A stretch of DNA of 12,726 nucleotides, from NCBI GenBank assembly GCA_903924715.1, contig CAIYCP010000427.1:1-12726 (forward strand), written 5' to 3'. How positions within the stretch are numbered: position 1 is the stretch's first letter; each line of letters starts with the position of its first letter. The DNA is from an uncultured beta proteobacterium. Lineage in GTDB: Bacteria; Pseudomonadota; Gammaproteobacteria; Burkholderiales; Burkholderiaceae_B. The notes beneath the pieces were generated by a model. The model did not search any database, was not told the DNA's origin, and saw only the letters and a program-made list of their open reading frames with translations. Shown here piece by piece: positions 1 through 6,358 of the stretch. The position numbers were made by a program, and so were the translations under genes.

Positions 1-418
1 CAATAAAGCCATAGTCGTTGATGCAGCGATCAAGCTCGTCAAAGACCCGCGCGCCGGGTGCAACGCCGGGTGCCTGAGGCAGTTGACACACACCAACAAA
101 ATTGTCGGGATACATTTTGCAAACGCGATGAATAATTTCGTTGTTATAACGTGCCCACACGACGTTGGTCTCTTCGTTGCCACGATGATGGTCCATGCCA
201 ACCGCACGCGGAGAAAAAATCGTTAAATCAATGCCGCGCTCACGCATGATGCGTAGTTGGTTGTTATCAATGCCATCGCGAATCTCGGCGTCTGACACGG
301 CCGGAGGAAGCGCAGTTGGCGCTTTGCCGGTTCGGTCAAACTCTGCAATTTGATCGGTGCGAAACTTTGCGACTTGAGGTGGCGTGGTGGTGAAATGGCC
401 GTGAACATCAATAATCAT
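1..418 (-). CDS. ligJ: 4-oxalomesaconate hydratase-like amidohydrolase, LigJ family (3' end beyond window)
   Basis: Only the first 139 codons are present; the rest lies left of base 1. The protein begins MIIDVHGHFTTTPP, and its H6-x-H8 pair matches the N-terminal metal-binding motif of the amidohydrolase superfamily (ACMSD-like branch). Further segments (LRIMRERGIDLTIFSPRA; NNEIIHRVCKMYPDNFVGVCQLPQ) resemble, from memory, Sphingobium LigJ and the Comamonas counterpart PmdE. Those enzymes hydrate 4-oxalomesaconate to 4-carboxy-4-hydroxy-2-oxoadipate in the cytoplasmic protocatechuate/gallate 4,5-cleavage pathway. The ATG at 418 is chosen because the HxH motif follows directly; a GAGG lies 11 nt upstream, slightly far. 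The gene sits 82 bp downstream of a Bug receptor gene on the same strand, which fits a catabolic operon. The family call is fairly firm. The exact substrate is inferred, and another ACMSD-like hydrolase or decarboxylase is possible. Confidence 0.65.
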   Translation of the reverse strand, partial: MIIDVHGHFTTTPPQVAKFRTDQIAEFDRTGKAPTALPPAVSDAEIRDGIDNNQLRIMRERGIDLTIFSPRAVGMDHHRGNEETNVVWARYNNEIIHRVCKMYPDNFVGVCQLPQAPGVAPGARVFDELDRCINDYGFI

Positions 419-500
419 GGTGAGGGGTACCTCGTTAAAAATTGTTTGACAACACGCGCAACGATGCTAACCGGTCACGCGTTCGCTAAATATTTGGCAT
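419..500. other. Spacer between Bug receptor and LigJ-like genes
   Basis: An 82-bp gap on the minus strand within a probable operon. It holds GAGG 11 nt before the LigJ-like ATG, inside an imperfect palindrome around GGTACC (426-431). A 4-bp TTGT/ACAA stem followed by five Ts is too weak to call a terminator. Confidence 0.3.
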
Positions 501-1481
501 TCAGGTCGAAAAATCCAGTTTAAATTCAGAGAGTAATTTTTTCATAAAGACGGCTTCGTCTGCAATGAGCGTGTTGGTTTGCGCCGCAGTGAGGTCAAGC
601 GGCTCAAGGCCACTTTTGCGCAGTTTTTCGGCAATCGACGGGCTATTGACAACTTTGTTAAGCGTTGCATGCAGCGCGACGACAATTGCTGGAGGCGTGC
701 TGGCGGGCCCAAAGACGCCAAACCAGGACGGAATCGTGGCGCCCTTCAAGACTTGTGTCAGCGATTGAACGCCAGGTAAGCTCGGAATCGATTTTGGTTG
801 CACAATGCCTATCCAGCGTAGTTTGCCGGCGGCGACCATGGGTCCGCCAACGGGAATCGTGGTCACCACGGCATCTAGATGCCCGCCGGCTGCATCCGCA
901 ATCATGGGGGCGCCTCCTTTATAAGGGACCATCGTCAGATTCAGTGCCGCTGAGCGTTCAAGCAACAGCGCCGCGAGGTGGTGCGGAGAGCCAATGCCCG
1001 CTAAGCCGACACGCAAGGGTTGTGGCGATGAACGCGCTTTAGCTAAAAACTTATCAATGGTGTTCACACCGAGCTGCGTCGTGACAGCCAACACTAGAAT
1101 CATATCGACCATTGCAGCAACGGGTACTAAGTCTTTATACGGGTCAACATTTTTAGAGGCAAGTTGCGGCACAAAAGGATTGGTAGAGAGCGTCGAGTTG
1201 CCAAAGACGCCGAACACGCCCGCATCACCGGGCTGTCGGGCAACAAATTCAGTGGCGATATTGCCTGCTGCACCGGCTTTATTTTCAATAATGACGGTTC
1301 CACCAATTTCGTGCGCCACGCCCTCACCGATCGTGCGTGCGGTGAAGTCTGCGACGCCGCCGGCCGGGTAGCCGACCAAAAAGCGTAATTGTTTACCAGC
1401 CAATACTTGAGCGTTCGCAGCTGGCGCGAGCCCCGCGATCCAGGCCCCAGCCATCCCCGCGAGCAGTTGTCGTCTGTGCAT
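501..1481 (-). CDS. Bug-family (TctC-like) periplasmic tripartite tricarboxylate transporter substrate-binding protein
   Basis: A 326-residue protein, the usual length for the family. Residues 1-24 form a signal peptide: MHRRQLLAG with twin arginines (Tat-like), a hydrophobic core, and a likely cleavage after AANA. The mature start KQLRFLVGYPAGGVADFTAR carries the hallmark Bug segment (VGYPAGG.AD) that contacts a ligand carboxylate. Later segments include MVPYKGGAPMIADAAGGHLDA and WFGVFGPASTPP, both typical of the family. Such proteins bind carboxylates or related small molecules in the periplasm. Some work with a TctAB membrane pair, but most in Burkholderiales are orphans, and no tctA or tctB is visible here. 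The LigJ-like gene follows on the same strand, so the ligand may be an aromatic-derived carboxylate; that is inference. The start is supported by the signal peptide; AGAGA 6 nt before it is a weak ribosome-binding site. The family call is very secure. Confidence 0.93.
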   Translation of the reverse strand: MHRRQLLAGMAGAWIAGLAPAANAQVLAGKQLRFLVGYPAGGVADFTARTIGEGVAHEIGGTVIIENKAGAAGNIATEFVARQPGDAGVFGVFGNSTLSTNPFVPQLASKNVDPYKDLVPVAAMVDMILVLAVTTQLGVNTIDKFLAKARSSPQPLRVGLAGIGSPHHLAALLLERSAALNLTMVPYKGGAPMIADAAGGHLDAVVTTIPVGGPMVAAGKLRWIGIVQPKSIPSLPGVQSLTQVLKGATIPSWFGVFGPASTPPAIVVALHATLNKVVNSPSIAEKLRKSGLEPLDLTAAQTNTLIADEAVFMKKLLSEFKLDFST

Positions 1482-1543
1482 GCTTGTCTCTTTTTGTTTG
1501 TTGAGTGTTTGTTATATTCTAAGCCGCCTAGCGTCGCAATCAC

Positions 1544-1569
1544 TTTTGGTGTGCTTTTATTTTGGTGTG
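1544..1569. repeat. Two direct copies of a 10-bp motif, possible operator
   Basis: TTTTGGTGTG occurs exactly at 1544-1553 and again at 1560-1569, so the copies are 16 bp apart start to start, about one and a half helical turns. The pair lies midway between two divergent genes, where a regulator could act on both. The identity is seen directly. The operator role is inference, since no regulator gene is in the window. Confidence 0.4.
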
Positions 1570-1572
1570 ACC

Positions 1573-1618
1573 GCCTAAGAAACGGTAAAACCGCTTGGCA
1601 TCACCCCGCCGCTTAGGC
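1573..1618. repeat. 7-bp inverted repeat with 32-bp spacing upstream of the hydrolase
   Basis: GCCTAAG at 1573-1579 is exactly inverted as CTTAGGC at 1612-1618. CCGCTT also occurs directly at 1591-1596 and 1609-1614. The arms are short and widely spaced, so this may be chance; a paired protein-binding site is the other possibility. Confidence 0.25.
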
Positions 1619-1639
1619 TAAAACCATAGCAAAATCATC

Positions 1640-1644
1640 AGGAA
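1640..1644 (+). promoter_or_regulatory. Shine-Dalgarno site of the alpha/beta hydrolase gene
   Basis: AGGAA lies 8 nt before the ATG at 1653, an ideal spacing, and supports that start over later in-frame methionines. Confidence 0.6.
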
Positions 1645-1652
1645 TCAAAGAA

Positions 1653-2504
1653 ATGACGCAATGGAATGACCCAAATACGCAGGCTTGGATTGACCAGTAC
1701 GAGCAGCGTGCGGTTCGACACTCGGTTGATGTGGGCGATCATCAGGTGAGCTGGCGGCAATACGGCGAGGCCTCGGGCGAACCCTTGTTGTTGATTCATG
1801 GTGGCCACGGAAGTTGGATGCATTGGGCGCGCAATATCGATGCGCTTGCACAAAAATTTTCATTGTTTGTTGTTGATCTGCCCGGGTACGGTGATTCGAG
1901 CGACCCACTCTTTGGTGAGTTTGGCGACATGATCGCCGTCACGGCGCAGAGCATTACCCAATTGTTAGGCGCCAATACGCCGTTTCAACTTTCAGGCTTT
2001 TCATTTGGCGGCTTGGTATCAGCGAACTTGGCGGCACAGGGGCTGCCAGTCAAAAGTTTGGCCATCCTGGGCCCTGGCGGTCATGGTGGTCCGCGCCGCG
2101 AACGCGGCAAGTTGGTGAACTGGAAGCGCGCTGTCTCGGATGAAGAGTTGCGCGAGGCGATGCGCTTTAATTTGTGGGCACACATGATTTATGCCGATGA
2201 GGCGATTGATCCATTTGCGCTCGATATACATACTTATTCGTGTGTGCAAACGCGCTTCCGTAGTCGTGGGATTTCAGGGCGTGGGTTGCTTGGCCCTGCG
2301 CTTGAGGACTATAACGGTAAAACGCTAATCGTTTGGGGTGAGCACGATATCACCTGTGACCCTGAGTATCTGATGGCCAATATGATTACACCTTTCCCCG
2401 AGCGAAAAGGCATCATCTTGCCGGACGTTGGTCATTGGGTGCAATACGAAGCACCAGAGCAAACCAACACGATCATGCTTGATTGGTTTAGTTCGGCTCG
2501 TTAG
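1653..2504 (+). CDS. Alpha/beta-fold hydrolase (carboxylesterase or C-C hydrolase type)
   Basis: A 283-residue cytoplasmic protein without a signal peptide. The complete catalytic set of the alpha/beta hydrolase fold is visible: HGGHGSW (49-55) as the oxyanion-hole loop, DLPGYGDS (75-82) after strand 4, the nucleophile elbow GFSFGG with Ser117, the acid in VWGEHD at Asp232, and His261 in DVGHWVQYEAPEQ. The lid region is about residues 141-215. This layout is typical of MhpC/BphD-like C-C bond hydrolases, epoxide hydrolases, haloperoxidase-like proteins and carboxylesterases. The sequence alone does not fix the substrate. Divergence from the Bug receptor and nearness to a LigJ-like gene hint at catabolism of an aromatic compound or ester, which is inference. 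The 3' end overlaps the convergent apaH gene by 4 bp. The start is supported by AGGAA. Confidence 0.9.
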   Translation: MTQWNDPNTQAWIDQYEQRAVRHSVDVGDHQVSWRQYGEASGEPLLLIHGGHGSWMHWARNIDALAQKFSLFVVDLPGYGDSSDPLFGEFGDMIAVTAQSITQLLGANTPFQLSGFSFGGLVSANLAAQGLPVKSLAILGPGGHGGPRRERGKLVNWKRAVSDEELREAMRFNLWAHMIYADEAIDPFALDIHTYSCVQTRFRSRGISGRGLLGPALEDYNGKTLIVWGEHDITCDPEYLMANMITPFPERKGIILPDVGHWVQYEAPEQTNTIMLDWFSSAR

Positions 2505-3337
2505 TCTTCGCCTCGTGCCAACCCTTGTGGGCACGAAATTTGTACGGTGCGGCGGTCTTGCAGGCGAACCGCAGTCAGTTCGCCGCCCCAAACGCAACCT
2601 GTGTCTAAACAGATAACGCGCTCGCGCAGTAAGAGTTTTAAGGTAGACCAATGACCAAAAACCATTGTGACATCTTTGGTCGCGCGGCCCTTCACATCAA
2701 ACCATGGCACGAGATCGCCCTCTTGTAGTTCTGGGTTGCCTTTGAGTGAGAGCGCCATGTGTCCATTGCTTGTGCACATGCGTAAGCGGGTGAGTGCATT
2801 GATGATGACGCGTAGTCGCTTGCTCCCGGAATGCCCTTCTTTCCAATGATCAGGTTCGTTGCCATACATCTTTTGCAGATTCTTTTGCCAATTGGGGCCG
2901 CGCAGCATTTTTTCAACTTCGTTTGCCAGCGAAAGTGTTTTTTGAACATCCCATTTTGGTAGAACGCCAGCGTGCACCATTAAGTGATCTAGCTCGAAGT
3001 GCGCCATGGGGCGCCAGCGCAACCAGTTAATCAGGTCTTCACAGTCGGGCGCTTCAAGGATCTCGAGTAAGGTGTCATTTTTACCAAGACGTCGAACGCC
3101 CGCAGCGACGGCGAGTAAATGAAGATCGTGATTGCCTAAAATTGCTACGCTGCGTTCTTCGAGCGCCATCAGACGGCGCAAGGTGGCTAAAGATTGAGAG
3201 CCGCGGTTGACCAAGTCACCTGCGAACCAGAACCGGGCGAGTGGCTCTTGAGCGATTTCGGGATGTGCCAGCAATTCGTCCAGTGAGGCGCAACAGCCTT
3301 GAATGTCGCCAATCATCCAGATGCTGTGCATACTCAT
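2501..3337 (-). CDS. apaH: Bis(5'-nucleosyl)-tetraphosphatase, symmetrical (ApaH)
   Basis: The enzyme cleaves diadenosine tetraphosphate symmetrically into two ADP and, in some bacteria, removes Np4 caps from RNA. The ATG at 3337 gives 278 residues, close to E. coli ApaH (280). Metallophosphatase motifs appear in order: GDIQGC (10-15), GDLVNRG (40-46), GNHDLHLLAV (68-77), VHAG (121-124), FGHW (227-230), and the ApaH signature DTGCVWGGELTA (245-256). Gln replaces the His of the first GDxHG motif, a change also found in other non-enteric ApaH proteins as I recall. The start forms an ATGA overlap with the lptG stop, so translation is probably coupled. An upstream in-frame TTG at 3361 would add 8 residues but is less likely. 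In E. coli apaH follows ksgA and apaG; here it closes an envelope/shikimate gene run. Confidence 0.95.
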   Translation of the reverse strand: MSMHSIWMIGDIQGCCASLDELLAHPEIAQEPLARFWFAGDLVNRGSQSLATLRRLMALEERSVAILGNHDLHLLAVAAGVRRLGKNDTLLEILEAPDCEDLINWLRWRPMAHFELDHLMVHAGVLPKWDVQKTLSLANEVEKMLRGPNWQKNLQKMYGNEPDHWKEGHSGSKRLRVIINALTRLRMCTSNGHMALSLKGNPELQEGDLVPWFDVKGRATKDVTMVFGHWSTLKLLLRERVICLDTGCVWGGELTAVRLQDRRTVQISCPQGLARGED

Positions 3338-4512
3338 ACCGCTGATTTTCGACCGAGCCAAACGTTGAAGGTTTTACTGATGATCGCATTACGATGTTCC
3401 ATCGCAAAGATGGCGATCAGTGCTAAAAGCGTTGCGACTACGTTTGGCAGCAGCGCGGTGACAACCGGAGGCCATTTATAAAGCAACCCGACATTGAGTG
3501 CGAGCTGATTAATCATAAAAAAGCCAGTGCCAAGCAAGATCCCTAAAAACACTTTGGCACCGACGCCGCCGCGGCGCGTTTGCATGAAGCCGATGGGGGC
3601 AGCGATTGTGAGCATCACGACCAAGGTAAACGGGTAGGCAAGCTTGCGCCAAACTGCCACGACCTGACGGTCAGATTGCAACTGATTGCGGTCAAGATAC
3701 TGAATGTAATCATGCAAGGCTTTGAGCGTCATCCGTTCGGGTGTCAAAATGCGCGCGACCAGACGCTCGGCGCTTAAGGTTGTTTCAACCTTTCGTGACG
3801 CGATTGTTTCTTTGACGACAACGGGTCGTTCTGAGACCTTGGCGTCGGCGAGCACCTCTTTGACTTCAGGAGCAATACGCGTTTCGATTACGTTTTCCAT
3901 GATTAAATTTCCGTCGACAAAGCGAGCAGACTCGGCCGTAGACATCAACGACAAAGCTGTACCATCCGGAAATTCGTAGATACGCAGATCGGCGGCATTG
4001 CCCGAGGCGAGCAGACGACCAATATTGATGATACGAGTACCGCCGTCACTGGTCGGTTCTTTGAACCAGTACCCACTGACCAAGCGTCCGCCTTCGACCC
4101 GACCACGCATCAGCAAATTTGCTTCGCTGCTTTTGATTTCAGCAATGGGGGTGATGAATTCAGAAAGTACGGTCGCAGCTAGCACGATTGGGATCGAGAT
4201 GAGCCAAAGCATTTTGAGCATCCCCATCCCACTGACGCCCGATACGCGCAAGATGACCAGCTCGTTACGTTGTGCAAGCCCCGCAAGCGCCAGGATCGCG
4301 CCGATCAGCAAGCCAATCGGCAGTAGGTCATAGAGTCGCGTCGGAACCGAAAGCGCCTGTAGGTAAAACAAGGCGGTTATTGGAAATTTTTCGCCGACCG
4401 TGTCAAGCTCGTCGACTAGCGTAAAAAACATAAACAAACCCAGTAGTGCAAGCAGCACGACAGAGGTAGAACGATAAATTTCGCGGGCGAGATAACGACG
4501 GGCGGTACGCAT
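3334..4512 (-). CDS. lptG: LPS export ABC transporter permease LptG
   Basis: LptG forms with LptF and the ATPase LptB the inner-membrane motor that extracts lipopolysaccharide and hands it to LptC/LptA. The 392-residue protein has the expected architecture. Membrane segments lie near 17-34, 54-78 and 100-119, then a periplasmic beta-jellyroll domain at about 125-285, then segments near 292-310, 320-340 and 347-372. LptG rather than LptF is indicated by FTLVDELDTVG (30-40), LAQRNELVILRVSGVS (79-94, the coupling helix) and the 265-290 stretch LHDYIQYLDRNQ. About 20 residues extend past the last membrane helix. No lptF neighbour is present, although lptF and lptG are usually adjacent. The gene lies 54 bp after aroE and overlaps apaH by 4 bp. 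No good Shine-Dalgarno is seen. Confidence 0.92.
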   Translation of the reverse strand: MRTARRYLAREIYRSTSVVLLALLGLFMFFTLVDELDTVGEKFPITALFYLQALSVPTRLYDLLPIGLLIGAILALAGLAQRNELVILRVSGVSGMGMLKMLWLISIPIVLAATVLSEFITPIAEIKSSEANLLMRGRVEGGRLVSGYWFKEPTSDGGTRIINIGRLLASGNAADLRIYEFPDGTALSLMSTAESARFVDGNLIMENVIETRIAPEVKEVLADAKVSERPVVVKETIASRKVETTLSAERLVARILTPERMTLKALHDYIQYLDRNQLQSDRQVVAVWRKLAYPFTLVVMLTIAAPIGFMQTRRGGVGAKVFLGILLGTGFFMINQLALNVGLLYKWPPVVTALLPNVVATLLALIAIFAMEHRNAIISKTFNVWLGRKSAV

Positions 4513-4529
4513 GGGCTTTAGTGTAATCC

Positions 4530-4553
4530 CCGGCGTGGGGGCATGCGCGCCGG
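4530..4553. other. GC-rich stem-loop between aroE and lptG
   Basis: CCGGCG (4530-4535) and CGCCGG (4548-4553) can form a 6-bp stem with a 12-nt loop in the 54-bp gap between aroE and lptG. In the direction of transcription (minus) the seven-base A run precedes the stem and no U run follows, so this is not a standard terminator. It could be a processing or stability element, or chance in GC-rich DNA. Confidence 0.25.
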
Positions 4554-4566
4554 CTGAGCTATTTTT

Positions 4567-5451
4567 TTAGTGCGAGGCGTCAAGCTCTGCTCGAATCATG
4601 CGCAAGACAGCATCTGTTTCTGGGCGAACGCCATGCCAGATATAGAAACTTTCAGCTGCCTGCTCAACCAGCATGCCAAGGCCATCATGTGTGTGTCGGG
4701 CCCCATCTGAGTGGGCTTGCCGCATAAAGGCTGTGGGCTGGGCTGCGTACATCAGATCGTATGCGCAACTACCTGACGCGTAGAGTCCAGAGGGCACCTC
4801 GGGCGCCGCCTCGCTTAGGCTGCTCGCGCTGGCGTTTAAGACGAGATCCCAGCCTTGCGCGTGAGCAGCTTGCGCCAGGCCGCCGGCTGATAATCGTTTC
4901 GCCTTAAGCGCCTGCGCGTCTGGCCAGGCAGACACCAGCGCGTGTGCGCGTTCGGCTGTGCGATTGACGATGTGTAATTGCGCGCAGCCTGTTTCAAGTA
5001 AAGGGCCGATCACACCGCGCGCTGCGCCGCCTGCGCCGATCATTAAGATTCGCGCGTCTTTTAAGGTTAGCCCCAAGCGTTGTAAATCTCTGACAAGCCC
5101 GATACCGTCTGTATTGCAACCGTGTACTGCGCCGTTTTGCATCCAGAGTGTATTGACTGCCTGCGCCAGTTGCGCTCGCACACTCAGATTGGCACGGGCA
5201 AGTTGCCATGCCTCGAGCTTAAAAGGGACCGTGACATTTAAACCCTTACCGCCGTGTGCAAAAAAAGATTGAACGGTAGCCTCAAATTGATCGAGCGCGG
5301 CGTGAAGCCGACTGTAGTGAATGGGGATTTTGGTTTGTAAGGCGAACTGCTGATGAATACCCGGCGAGCGACTATGCGCGACCGGATTGCCGATCACTGC
5401 GCATGAAATCTGTCTGACCGAGGCGTCAGAGGCGGGCGTGATTGCAGTCAT
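4567..5451 (-). CDS. aroE: Shikimate dehydrogenase (NADP-dependent), AroE
   Basis: AroE reduces 3-dehydroshikimate to shikimate with NADPH in the cytoplasm. The 294-residue protein carries the shikimate-binding segment GNPVAHSRSP (21-30) and the catalytic lysine in NVTVPFK (Lys78), followed by Asn100 in QAVNT and Asp115 in CNTDGIGLV. The dinucleotide-binding loop is GAGGAARG (139-146) and the NADP-selecting segment NRTAERA (163-169). The C-terminal HDGLGMLVEQAAESFYIWHG is typical of AroE. The first 13 or so residues are an N-terminal extension relative to the E. coli enzyme. ATG overlaps the preceding stop as ATGA, and AAAGG lies 10 nt upstream, so this start is well supported. aroQ, coding for the previous pathway step, is in the divergent operon of the same window. 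Confidence 0.96.
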   Translation of the reverse strand: MTAITPASDASVRQISCAVIGNPVAHSRSPGIHQQFALQTKIPIHYSRLHAALDQFEATVQSFFAHGGKGLNVTVPFKLEAWQLARANLSVRAQLAQAVNTLWMQNGAVHGCNTDGIGLVRDLQRLGLTLKDARILMIGAGGAARGVIGPLLETGCAQLHIVNRTAERAHALVSAWPDAQALKAKRLSAGGLAQAAHAQGWDLVLNASASSLSEAAPEVPSGLYASGSCAYDLMYAAQPTAFMRQAHSDGARHTHDGLGMLVEQAAESFYIWHGVRPETDAVLRMIRAELDASH

Positions 5452-6344
5452 GGTTGTTCAGCCTTTAGGGCACCGTCGACAAAATGCCAAGTGCGCGTGA
5501 GCACAATTTGATCGACTTGTTCGGCCATTTCTTTGGGAAACGGGGGGAATGGCGAAGCAAGCTGTGCGATACGCTTGACCGCTTGGTTGAGTAAGGCCTG
5601 GTCGGAAGGGCGATCTAGACTGACGTCTATGACGACCCCATCAGAGCGGATGGTGAGGCTGGCCTGCACCGAGCCATACGCCTTGCCTTCAGCGCCCATC
5701 GGGTATTGCTGCGTGCCGATTTGCTCGACCCGTTGCCGCCAGTGATCGATGTATTCGACAAAGCGTGCCTTTTGTGCCGAGGGTGCGTCGAAGTATTTGC
5801 GGGGAAGCTGGTTGTACTGCTGTACTTGCTCAGAGAGGGCAGCCAAGGCGTTATTCATGAGAATCTGCTCTTGATCGCGCTCATCCTGTCCGGGTAGTTG
5901 AGCGTCATTTAAAAACTGTTCGAGGGGACGCCCTTCGGCTACGAGCTGCTGAGATTTTAGTTGGGTCAATAATTTTTGTTGTTCGGTTTCAAGTTGTAGG
6001 CGCTGCTTGACCAGCCGCTCTAGCACGACTGATTCTGGGACCTGGCCGACATAGGGCAGATCGCTTGAGGCGACGCCGTTGGTGGCTTGGCCGCCACCGT
6101 CGCTATTCACTTGGGCAAGCACTTGAGCGCGAACCGGGGCGCTTTCAGTCGCAGCATTCATCATGACGACTTCAAGTGCCGCGACGGGTGAGCGAACGGG
6201 TGCGGCAATTTGTCGCTGCCAGGCGAGTATCGCAAGGTGCAAGACGATCGACAATAAAATCCCCCAGCGCAAAAAATGTGCCGACCCAACACTTGACCCG
6301 GCGCGCTGACTGAGCGCGGTCGAGTCGTACAAAGTTGGTTGCAT
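5448..6344 (-). CDS. TonB-family (TonB C-terminal domain) inner-membrane/periplasmic protein
   Basis: About 298 residues. A single membrane anchor lies near 26-42, inside which the S-x3-H pattern (LLSIVLHLAILAW) matches the Ser/His pair that TonB uses to contact ExbB/ExbD. The C-terminal 85 or so residues (YGSVQASLTIRSDGVVIDVSL ... LASPFPPFPKEM) form a TonB C-terminal domain. The middle lacks the Pro-Glu/Pro-Lys spacer of TonB; instead about 105-180 is Gln/Leu/Glu-rich and probably helical or coiled-coil, more like TolA. It probably links inner-membrane energy to an outer-membrane or periplasmic partner, but the partner is unknown and no exbB or exbD is nearby. The gene lies just after the RNB ribonuclease and overlaps aroE by 4 bp. 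The ATG at 6344 is used; an in-frame GTG at 6353 is equally possible, and neither has a clear Shine-Dalgarno. Confidence 0.85.
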   Translation of the reverse strand: MQPTLYDSTALSQRAGSSVGSAHFLRWGILLSIVLHLAILAWQRQIAAPVRSPVAALEVVMMNAATESAPVRAQVLAQVNSDGGGQATNGVASSDLPYVGQVPESVVLERLVKQRLQLETEQQKLLTQLKSQQLVAEGRPLEQFLNDAQLPGQDERDQEQILMNNALAALSEQVQQYNQLPRKYFDAPSAQKARFVEYIDHWRQRVEQIGTQQYPMGAEGKAYGSVQASLTIRSDGVVIDVSLDRPSDQALLNQAVKRIAQLASPFPPFPKEMAEQVDQIVLTRTWHFVDGALKAEQP

Positions 6345-6358
6345 CGTCAACACAAGTT

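Larger units (their letters stand above)
1482..1652. promoter_or_regulatory. Divergent intergenic region between Bug receptor and alpha/beta hydrolase genes
   Basis: These 171 bp separate two divergent start codons, so both promoters should lie here. On the minus strand TAGAAT (plus positions 1516-1521) sits 35 nt before the Bug ATG and matches 5 of 6 bases of the sigma-70 -10 box, but no good -35 is seen at 16-18 bp. No convincing -10/-35 pair is visible for the hydrolase. The region also holds a 10-bp direct repeat and a 7-bp inverted repeat, listed separately. There is no sign of a small gene or RNA. Confidence 0.45.

Noticed and set aside
435..455. TTGT/ACAA stem with five Ts before the LigJ-like gene, possible terminator
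   Set aside because: The stem is only 4 bp, AT-rich, and lies within a probable operon, so it is too weak.
665..1042. Plus-strand frames across the Bug receptor gene (also 994-1371)
   Set aside because: They are antisense shadows of a full-length gene with a signal peptide and family motifs.
1127..1543. 138-codon minus-strand frame overlapping the Bug receptor gene
   Set aside because: It runs in another frame of a clear Bug-family gene, has low-complexity basic content with no motif, and its start lies in the promoter region.
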